Shown: one piece after another, positions 38,270 to 44,692 of the stretch
Numbering within the stretch: position 1 is the stretch's first letter
Layout: every line of letters begins with the position of its first letter
Source of the DNA: a virus
Direction: 5' to 3' (one strand)
Length of the DNA stretch: 44,692 nucleotides
IMG/VR virus record: IMGVR_UViG_3300003690_003734
Location: 1 to 44,692 of that record
The notes under the pieces: model-generated
Told to the model about the DNA's origin: nothing
Databases searched by the model: none
What the model saw: only the letters and a program-made list of their open reading frames with translations
Position numbers and translations under genes: made by a program

Positions 38270-38619
38270 ATGTGTTCATAAGTGCACCGATTTTTGATCT
38301 GGATGGAACTGTGTCTCTCACAAAAGTTTCCCCCGATGGTTTGGCCGGATTTGAGCGCCGAAACAATCGTATCGCCACTTTGGATGGTGGCGCGGCAATT
38401 CCCGACTTCGGTTATTCGGAATCCGATAGGACGTTTGATATCCGCTGGAGGGCTCGCAGTAAAGCGGCCGTCGAGACTGTCAGGCGCCTGGCCAAGAGTT
38501 ACCCGCGCCTAATCGTTTCCACCGAAGAAGGCTGTTATCTCGGCGCACCCGGCCCGTTCAATCTAAGCAACGGCGAAGCGCAGTTCCAGTTCCTGGTTGA
38601 AAAGAGGCTTGATCAATGA
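38266..38619 (+). CDS. Minor tail protein
   Basis: The 117-aa product (MNVFISAPIFDLDGTVSLTK onward) is beta-rich and has the size and position (straight after the tape measure) of distal tail proteins such as lambda gpM. I do not recognise a specific family. Overlaps both neighbours by 4 nt. Confidence 0.7.
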   Translation: MNVFISAPIFDLDGTVSLTKVSPDGLAGFERRNNRIATLDGGAAIPDFGYSESDRTFDIRWRARSKAAVETVRRLAKSYPRLIVSTEEGCYLGAPGPFNLSNGEAQFQFLVEKRLDQ

Positions 38620-39020
38620 AGATTCGCGTATCGCTCGGACAAACACTGGCCCAGGCCGTTCTTTCCGATCTGGTTTCCGGGGCTGGCAGCGATCCAGTCA
38701 TGGAGATTTACACAGGCACGATGCCGTCCAGCCTGGGGGATACGATTACCGACACACTGCTCGCAACGTTCACTTTGAGTTCATCAGTGGGTACGGAATC
38801 CAACGGTGTCATTACGTTTAGCGGATGGACCGACGAGGATTCCGCGCCAACTGGCGGCGATGCCGGTTGGGCCCGACTGCTTAACAAGAGCGGCGCCGAA
38901 ATAATGTATTTGTCCGCAGGCGGCTCTGGCAGCGGAGCGTCTGTTATCGTGAGCCCACTGACGGTTGTTTCGGGTGAACCCGTCAACCTTACTTCTGGCG
39001 TGATCCGGATGCCCGTCTGA
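38616..39020 (+). CDS. Minor tail hypothetical protein
   Basis: The 134-aa product (MKIRVSLGQTLAQAVLSDLV onward) has a beta-sandwich look: MEIYTGTMPSSLGDTITDTL, then alternating strands and Gly/Ser turns. Similar short proteins occur near tail fibres in marine phages. Function unknown; overlaps neighbours by 1-4 nt. Confidence 0.6.
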   Translation: MKIRVSLGQTLAQAVLSDLVSGAGSDPVMEIYTGTMPSSLGDTITDTLLATFTLSSSVGTESNGVITFSGWTDEDSAPTGGDAGWARLLNKSGAEIMYLSAGGSGSGASVIVSPLTVVSGEPVNLTSGVIRMPV

Positions 39021-40474
39021 TGGCTAAGTACGCGGATCTCCTGGCGGCTCAGAGCGATGACCTCATTCATTTCTGGTCAATGGAGGAAACGTCAGGAACG
39101 GCTGTCGCAGACATTATCGGAGGCTGGGGCGGGGAGTGTATCGCCTCAGGCGGATTGTCGCCCACGGAGTTTGACGACACCGCTGTAGCAACGCCTGCCG
39201 GGCATGGCCGCGATCTGAGCGCGAACTGGGACGGAACATACGCGGACAGGACGAGCATCGCGGTAATAAAGCTCGATCAAGCCACGGTAACGCAAAGCTT
39301 TTCCGCCATCACGCTCCGGTTTCGCTACTACCACCGGACCAGTATTGAGGATACATACAACGTAATGTCGCTGTCTCTCTTCCTTCTTGGGCGGGGATTC
39401 TCTGAGGCTGCTTACCTGGATGTGTCGGTTGGCACACTTTTCTGGGGAGCCGGGGGTGAAGATGGATCAATCACCGATCCCTTCGCAGACGGGCAGTGGT
39501 ACGACATTGTAGTTACAGGCGACATCTCAAGCATCAACCTCTACATCAATGGGACGTTGCAGGACACGCTGTCTGGCTCCGGAACCTTCGAGGTGTATGA
39601 CTCTACCTCGACCACCGATAGTTGTTTGATTGGGGCCAGCGATTATGATGGCGGGAGTGAATACAGAGACACCACGGTCATTGATGGCATATTCCAGGAC
39701 GCTGCCATATGGAGCAGGAAGCTAACCGCCACGGAAGTGGGCGATCTCAACACGGAGGGAAACTCTGAGCCGCTAATCACCGACACTTCCCCGATCACGT
39801 ACGATGCAGAATTTGACGCTACAATGCCGATTCAGGCTGAGTTTAGCGTTCAAGTCGATCCTGTTCTAGCCTCAATGGACGCTGCGTTCCCGATCCGATT
39901 TCAGGGCGCCGCGTTCCAGGACTGGGTGGCAAAGTTGCCGCCTACACAGTTGCAGGAAGTGTATCGACTGGTTATAACCGGTGCGAAGAATGGCCTGGAA
40001 AATCTGTACATTGGCGGCATCTCCAGCTGGCAGGCAACAAACCAAGCTGGCGGCCGATCATCCTATGTTCAAGCCGTTATACCCGCTGCAGACCAGTATC
40101 TGGACGATATTTCAGCCCGTCAGAACGGTGACCTCGTTATTGAAAAGGGCTATCGCTTCGCCGATGGCCATGTGCAGTACGATGAAATCATGAGGTCTAG
40201 CTTCGATACTCTGAGGCCGGATAGAGGGCAAAGAGCGCTCACCATAACGGTGTCCGGATACATGCCGGACAAGCCAGCCTCAAACGGCTCACGAGTTCTG
40301 ACGGGCGTTCGGAGCATCAGCGTCACCAACGGCCTCCGCAGAGTGCGGTGCAATATCGACCTATTCCTTCAGCCGGGGATGACCGTCACCGCTCTTGATG
40401 AAACCTTTACCGCCGATTACATCAACTACTACGTGAGCCGCACCGACAAATTCTGCGAAGTGAGCGAGCGATAA
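39020..40474 (+). CDS. LamG/concanavalin-like tail protein
   Basis: The 484-aa product has a LamG-type beta sandwich at about residues 10-240 (LIHFWSMEETSGTAVADIIG; WYDIVVTGDISSINLYINGT; DAAIWSRKLTATEVGDLNTE) and a different C-terminal beta domain (TQLQEVYRLVITGAKNGLEN; DNLVIEKGYRFADG-like strands). It is likely a glycan-binding tail tip or fibre protein. It is not related to lambda K, I or J. Confidence 0.75.
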   Translation: MAKYADLLAAQSDDLIHFWSMEETSGTAVADIIGGWGGECIASGGLSPTEFDDTAVATPAGHGRDLSANWDGTYADRTSIAVIKLDQATVTQSFSAITLRFRYYHRTSIEDTYNVMSLSLFLLGRGFSEAAYLDVSVGTLFWGAGGEDGSITDPFADGQWYDIVVTGDISSINLYINGTLQDTLSGSGTFEVYDSTSTTDSCLIGASDYDGGSEYRDTTVIDGIFQDAAIWSRKLTATEVGDLNTEGNSEPLITDTSPITYDAEFDATMPIQAEFSVQVDPVLASMDAAFPIRFQGAAFQDWVAKLPPTQLQEVYRLVITGAKNGLENLYIGGISSWQATNQAGGRSSYVQAVIPAADQYLDDISARQNGDLVIEKGYRFADGHVQYDEIMRSSFDTLRPDRGQRALTITVSGYMPDKPASNGSRVLTGVRSISVTNGLRRVRCNIDLFLQPGMTVTALDETFTADYINYYVSRTDKFCEVSER

Positions 40475-43044
40475 TGTCAAAAGGCGAGATCGTTAGCCAT
40501 CTCGGCGAAGGCCGATACCGAGTCAGGCAGAAGCTGGCTGTTGAGCGGATCAATGAGAGTATCGCCAAGCTCAATGAGCGCATTGCCGAATTGGCGGTTG
40601 ATATCCCGACTGAAAAACTCAAGCTCCTGCAGGCTCAAACTGCTGTTGAGGATAAGGCGCGGGAGATCGATCTACTTATTGACGACCTTCAGGCCGGGGT
40701 AGAAGGCGTTCGAGAGCAGATAACAAAGCTCCAGACCGAATTGATAGCGCTGCAAGCTGACACGCGCATTTCAGAGCTGAGGGTATCCGAGCTGATCGCG
40801 GAGAACTTGTCGGCCCTAAAGCGCAGGGGTCAACTTGAGGCCGTACCAGAAGGCCGGGAAATTGAGGCCTGGTGCGCAGACTATACGCTCGACCTGAATG
40901 GCGACGTTGGTCTGGTGGATGTTAATGACGAGGGCGGCCAGGGTGTGGTTATTCAGCCTGGCTATGGGGGCGAGGGCGCTTACGATGCGTTCCGTGATGG
41001 AGCCCTGTTTCCCAACCTGGGCCAGTCCGGCGCTCAGATCTATTTCAACGCAGCCGTTTTGCCGGGTGTCCAGAAGTGGATGCCCCGCTATCGTGTCGGT
41101 CAGATAACCCGCCTCCAGGTTGATCTTTGCGATGTGGCGCTGGATAGTGCGACCTCCAGTGCGCAGGATTTGCCAATCAATCAAACCGATATTCTTTCCG
41201 GTGTTCCGATTGTGTACATGGACTGTAATGGCTCGGCTTTTACCGAAGGCGACCGCGTTGTTGTCCGGTTTACCTCTAGCGGCCCCCTGGTCATCGGGTT
41301 TGAATCAGACCCGGTTCCGTGCTCTTTGTTTGGGTTTGTGTTCGAGCCGGCAAAATGGGAGGCCGGCCCCGCTCCCACCTATCAAGCACCAAAGAAGACG
41401 TATGGCGAGCCATTCGAGGATATGAATGGTCAAATCAATTCGCCGCTTGGAACCGAAGATGGCTCCAACAGCGCATGGACCGCCACGCCGGACTCGGGCG
41501 ATCTGGTTGTTCAGCGCGGCAATGCCAGGAGCTACGGAAACAAAAACTGGTTCAATACTGAAAAGCTTGTTCTATCTTGGGACGGCCCCCCTGGTAGAGC
41601 GCACCGCCTTGACCAAATAGATGTTAGCTTCAATGGATTCTTGGCGGCATGGAAAGCTGGCCCCAATGTTTACCATGACCTCGAGGTCATTCTTGACCTG
41701 TCGGAACAGATTGAAGCGGGGGCATTTGTCAACGTCCATGGCGCCTCCATATACGAAGACGTAGGCGGCCAGCGGTGGCTCGTGGTGGTGGCGTCCGACG
41801 AATCCTACGCAACTGGCCAGACCTTTAAGGTTTTTCGGATAACGGTAGATGCCTTGCTTCAACCGTTCGGGCTCCTACAGTTCATGCACGAAACCACGCT
41901 TTTGACAGGGATGGCTCCGCAGACCCATTTCTATTTTTCTGAAGATGGAACCAAGGCTGTTTGCACGATTGTTGGCGATCTGGAAGATGACGAAAACCTG
42001 CACATCGACTTGGTCCGGTATGACATCAACTCCGGATTTTCGCTAGAGCAACTATGGACCAGGGCGGAGCCTGTTGGGTCACGAACAACCGTTGACACCT
42101 ATGTCGTCGATAGCGATCCGCCATCTCCTGCGTCCGTGATAAAGACGGGAACAGTGGATGTTTCCCAGCAAGTCGTCTCGCATGACGTGCCAATATACTG
42201 TGACTACGTCGGGGATCGAGAAGTCATTGCTTATGAGCGCCGGTCTGGCAGTGTGACCTCTATTGATTCCGATTGGATTGATATCGAGGGGCCTGGGTTT
42301 GACACAACAGGAACCAGGGTTACAAGCGTACAAAGAGACTCGGCTTTCGAGATCATCACCAGCGATGCGGTTACATTGTTCAGCGAAAGCGAGCCCGCCT
42401 TCATCAATACCGACCTGCACATGAGAACTCTCAGGGGCGGCGCCGGGGATAGTGTATCCGTCACCAACTCGGAGTCAGAGAAGCGGGGAGGAATCGACTG
42501 GGGCGAGAATCTACTGGCCATCGATGTCCGCTTTGGATTTTGCGCTGTCGTGGTGGGCGGGTTTACCTACAGCCTGAATGAGAGCATTGATGACACATAC
42601 ACTGCTCAGGATGCGAACGGCGGATACCTGACCGCTTCTGGAAGCATTGATTCTGAGCCCATGAGAGAGAAAGTAGAGATCTGGCGAAATGGGGAGCGCA
42701 TAAAAGAGATCGAGGCCCTTACGCTGCCGTCAGGTATTACGCATAAAAGTTACGGAGTAGACATCGCGTCTCAGGTGGGCATTACTGGGTCCAACACGAA
42801 TACCACTATTGATGTTCTCCCCCAGATGCCCCTGGAGGTTGGCAGTAAGTTTTTGATGACCGCAGCGTCATACACTACCGGCCCACATTCAATATCCGGT
42901 ATCGCCATGAACTATCCGGTCGCGTTTGATCAGCGGAGCCTTGTCACATTCAATGAGGTTAGCGGCTACGATGACCCTGTTGAGGAGATACTGGAACGCA
43001 CTGAAGCTAGTGGATATCTTCTCTGTTCTGTTGGCCTTATCTAA
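40474..43044 (+). CDS. Large tail tip / fibre protein with N-terminal coiled coil
   Basis: The 856-aa product starts with a long heptad coiled coil (about residues 20-125: AVERINESIAKLNERIAELA, ADTRISELRVSELIAENLSA), then a beta-rich part containing an OB-like segment (YMDCNGSAFTEGDRVVVRFT) that resembles tail-hub or baseplate folds, and long beta-propeller-like regions (VVVASDESYATGQTFKVFRI). It is the last late gene and probably the main tip or receptor-binding protein. No clear family. A convergent gene begins 8 nt after its stop. Confidence 0.7.
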   Translation: MSKGEIVSHLGEGRYRVRQKLAVERINESIAKLNERIAELAVDIPTEKLKLLQAQTAVEDKAREIDLLIDDLQAGVEGVREQITKLQTELIALQADTRISELRVSELIAENLSALKRRGQLEAVPEGREIEAWCADYTLDLNGDVGLVDVNDEGGQGVVIQPGYGGEGAYDAFRDGALFPNLGQSGAQIYFNAAVLPGVQKWMPRYRVGQITRLQVDLCDVALDSATSSAQDLPINQTDILSGVPIVYMDCNGSAFTEGDRVVVRFTSSGPLVIGFESDPVPCSLFGFVFEPAKWEAGPAPTYQAPKKTYGEPFEDMNGQINSPLGTEDGSNSAWTATPDSGDLVVQRGNARSYGNKNWFNTEKLVLSWDGPPGRAHRLDQIDVSFNGFLAAWKAGPNVYHDLEVILDLSEQIEAGAFVNVHGASIYEDVGGQRWLVVVASDESYATGQTFKVFRITVDALLQPFGLLQFMHETTLLTGMAPQTHFYFSEDGTKAVCTIVGDLEDDENLHIDLVRYDINSGFSLEQLWTRAEPVGSRTTVDTYVVDSDPPSPASVIKTGTVDVSQQVVSHDVPIYCDYVGDREVIAYERRSGSVTSIDSDWIDIEGPGFDTTGTRVTSVQRDSAFEIITSDAVTLFSESEPAFINTDLHMRTLRGGAGDSVSVTNSESEKRGGIDWGENLLAIDVRFGFCAVVVGGFTYSLNESIDDTYTAQDANGGYLTASGSIDSEPMREKVEIWRNGERIKEIEALTLPSGITHKSYGVDIASQVGITGSNTNTTIDVLPQMPLEVGSKFLMTAASYTTGPHSISGIAMNYPVAFDQRSLVTFNEVSGYDDPVEEILERTEASGYLLCSVGLI

Positions 43045-43051
43045 ACAGGGG

Positions 43052-43294
43052 CTACTGGGCTGCCAGCCTTCTAAACTTCTCGATCACCTTATCCCAGGCC
43101 CGCCGCATCTTCTCGTCTCGGTACTCCACGATCTCCGATAGCTGCACAACACCCAGGTTTTGGTTGACCTGCTTCAGGCCTCCATTCCAGCACACGCGAA
43201 TATCGCAGCCGCCAGCATAGATTCGAATTTCCGCTTTAGCGTCCGGGGCAATGGCTTCCTCCAGTTCGCGGAGCATGTCAGTGGTGATTCTCAT
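43052..43294 (-). CDS. Small phage hypothetical protein
   Basis: The 80-aa product (MRITTDMLRELEEAIAPDAK onward) has beta hairpin and helix (EIRIYAGGCDIRVCWNGGLK). ATG 43294 with AAGGA just upstream is preferred. It is convergent with the last tail gene and follows the integrase on the same strand. Function unknown; an excisionase role cannot be supported from sequence. Confidence 0.65.
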   Translation of the reverse strand: MRITTDMLRELEEAIAPDAKAEIRIYAGGCDIRVCWNGGLKQVNQNLGVVQLSEIVEYRDEKMRRAWDKVIEKFRRLAAQ

Positions 43295-43330
43295 GGGTGG
43301 TCCTTGGGGCAATTTTGGGGCAAGCACCAA

Positions 43331-43459
43331 CCCGTTAATGCCCGTTATACCGTGTTTTGAAATAATGTAACAGTTTGGCGGATTCGCTCAACGGTGCGCC
43401 CTGCAAGGGCTGCGGCTGTACGGATGAACATAGACCGGTCATCATCGGGGTGTGGTGCA
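43331..43459. other. Gap between integrase and 80-aa ORF
   Basis: This 129-nt gap contains no convincing gene. Short minus-strand frames exist (one encoding about 28 residues starting MFIRTAAALAGRTVERIRQT) but none has a good ribosome site. By lambda analogy this would be an att position; by P4-integrase analogy att would lie beyond 44692. No repeat was found to decide. Confidence 0.4.
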
Positions 43460-44692
43460 TTAGCCCATCACCTTTAAAGCAAACTGCTCTTTCTGCTCCG
43501 CGGTAATTCCCGCCTGCAGTACATCCAAGTAGTCAGCATACCACTGCATCATGACTCGCCTTTGCTTGAGGTACTTGGCCTTGTTGTAGACGCCTCCAAC
43601 ACCTTTCTGCGCATGGGATAGCTGCATGTCCACATAACCCCGGCGCCAGCCGTGATCGTTCAGTAGCGTAGACGCTGTGTGCCTTGATCCATGACCAACC
43701 AGCTTCCCCTTGTATCCGGCCCGAGACAGTGCGGCATTGATCGTTGTATGCGAGAGCACGTCATTGGCCCTTGAGCCAGGAAACAGGTATTGGCCAAGCC
43801 CGGTAATTTCCTCAAGGTTTTTCAATATTGGGATTAGCTGTGCGGGCAGCGGCGCCAGGTGATCCCGACTTTTCTTCATCTTTTCCGCGGGCACCGACCA
43901 AAGCGCGTTGTCCAAATCCACTTCTGACCATTCGGCGTGGCGCACCATGCCGGGGCGAGATGCTGTTAGAAGAACCATGTATACCGCGGCCCTCGTGGTA
44001 TACAAGCTGTTGGATCGGCTCAGCGCTCTCAGGAAGGCGGGCAACTCGTCTTCCAGCAGGTGAGGGTGGTGGACGGTTGGTGGCGCCTTGCGGGCAACGT
44101 GGCCAAGCTCTGACGCAGGGTTTAGGTCGCAGCGTCCTTGTGCGATGGCCAGGCTGAACATGTTCTTGAGCCACCCGCGGGCTTTCTTGGCGATGTGCCA
44201 TGCGCCGCGGTCCTCGATCTTTTCAATGGCGCTCGTGCAATCTGCTCGCGTCACTTCCAATAACGGGATGTCGCCTAAGCTGGGCAACAGATCTTTGTCC
44301 AGGCCGTCGCGCATCAGCCGCAAGCTTTTCTCCGCAAGCGCCTCAGATTGTTTCCGGCTGTACCAGTCTTCAGCTACCGCCTTGAAAAGTACCGCGGGGG
44401 CTTCCGCCTTTCCGTGGTCGGCGAGATCGCCACCGTCCGCGGCAATCCCCATCATCTCATCCGCCTTTTCTCTTGCCGACCTCCCTGACACTTGCGGAAA
44501 TCTCCCTAGTCCTTTCCAGGCCCATTTCCCATTTGGGCGCTTGTACCTCAAGTTCCAGGATTTGCTACCATTGGGCTTTACGCGAAAGTACAATCCATTG
44601 CTGTCATGCTCGCGATACTCAGAGGCTTCTGGCTCAAGCTTTTCGAGAACCGTATCGGCAAGCGGCCTGCGCTTGATCTGTTTGCGTTTCAT
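43460..44692 (-). CDS. int: P4-type tyrosine integrase
   Basis: The 410-aa product is a tyrosine recombinase of the P4/DUF4102 type: the N-terminal arm-binding domain contains LYFRVKPNGSKSWNLRYKRP (about 34-53), then a core-binding domain and the catalytic domain with Arg246 (TASRPGMVRHAEWSEVD), His334/Arg337 (HGSRHTAS), His360 (LSHAQKG) and Tyr369 (VYNKAKYL). In the R1 motif the usual Glu after Pro-Gly is a Met. It inserts the phage by site-specific recombination. The start codon is at the window end, so promoter and any adjacent att site are not visible. Confidence 0.95.
   Translation of the reverse strand: MKRKQIKRRPLADTVLEKLEPEASEYREHDSNGLYFRVKPNGSKSWNLRYKRPNGKWAWKGLGRFPQVSGRSAREKADEMMGIAADGGDLADHGKAEAPAVLFKAVAEDWYSRKQSEALAEKSLRLMRDGLDKDLLPSLGDIPLLEVTRADCTSAIEKIEDRGAWHIAKKARGWLKNMFSLAIAQGRCDLNPASELGHVARKAPPTVHHPHLLEDELPAFLRALSRSNSLYTTRAAVYMVLLTASRPGMVRHAEWSEVDLDNALWSVPAEKMKKSRDHLAPLPAQLIPILKNLEEITGLGQYLFPGSRANDVLSHTTINAALSRAGYKGKLVGHGSRHTASTLLNDHGWRRGYVDMQLSHAQKGVGGVYNKAKYLKQRRVMMQWYADYLDVLQAGITAEQKEQFALKVMG

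Noticed and set aside
1-44692. CRISPR array, insertion sequence or rRNA gene
   Set aside because: No regularly spaced repeats, no transposase gene and no rRNA-like sequence were seen anywhere in the window.

Overview
The window is an essentially complete temperate, tailed-phage genome (prophage) of about 44.7 kb from a Gram-negative gammaproteobacterium. The moderately high GC, the codon choice, a PEP-CTERM protein that needs a host exosortase, and a DUF4124 periplasmic protein would fit Marinobacter or a relative, but the host is an inference because no bacterial flanking gene is present. The window opens at the stop codon of a phage gene and closes at the start codon of the integrase, so no att site is visible.

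Layout. (1) 1-8589, minus strand: the left early operon, read from pL. It starts with a LuxR-type HTH protein, runs through chains of small ORFs joined by ATGA overlaps, carries a recombination module (ERF annealing protein, YqaJ/lambda-Exo nuclease, DUF1351 protein) and ends in small phage hypotheticals. (2) 8551-9826: a lambda-style immunity region with a cI-like S24 repressor, a rex-position membrane protein, a Cro/YdaS protein, identical pL and pR core hexamers, and three operator-like sites at each of OL and OR. (3) 10106-11548: about 1.4 kb almost free of genes apart from one 59-aa ORF, packed with helices. It includes a canonical T-arm/acceptor minihelix ending in CCA, inside a roughly 20-bp long-range helix. 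This looks like one or two large structured RNAs and is the least explained part of the window. (4) 11549-19422, plus strand: replication (an O-like initiator and a DnaC-like ATPase), a C5 cytosine methyltransferase overlapped along almost its whole length by a second long ORF, an HNH endonuclease, NinB and NinG recombination factors, and a Q-position antiterminator candidate. (5) 19423-20770: late promoter with two tandem terminators, then lysis genes (M23 endopeptidase and two holin-like proteins). (6) 20723-25117: an antisense PEP-CTERM moron and three surface or adhesin-like proteins. (7) 25118-43044: candidate cos site with an IHF consensus, then the lambda-type head and tail genes in canonical order (Nu1/DUF1441, A, W, B, C, D, E, FII, Z, U, V, G/G-T by -1 frameshift, H). 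A DUF4124 moron sits between GT and H, and the tail tip is not lambda-like (no recognisable K, I or J). (8) 43052-44692: a small minus-strand ORF and a P4-type tyrosine integrase.

How it works together. CI at OL/OR should hold pL and pR off and support pRM, and RecA-dependent self-cleavage gives induction. pL expresses recombination functions. pR expresses Cro, then (past a terminator) the structured RNA region, replication and the nin-like genes up to Q. Q would let polymerase read from the late promoter through the tandem terminators into lysis and morphogenesis, and further intrinsic terminators inside the late operon fit this need for antitermination.
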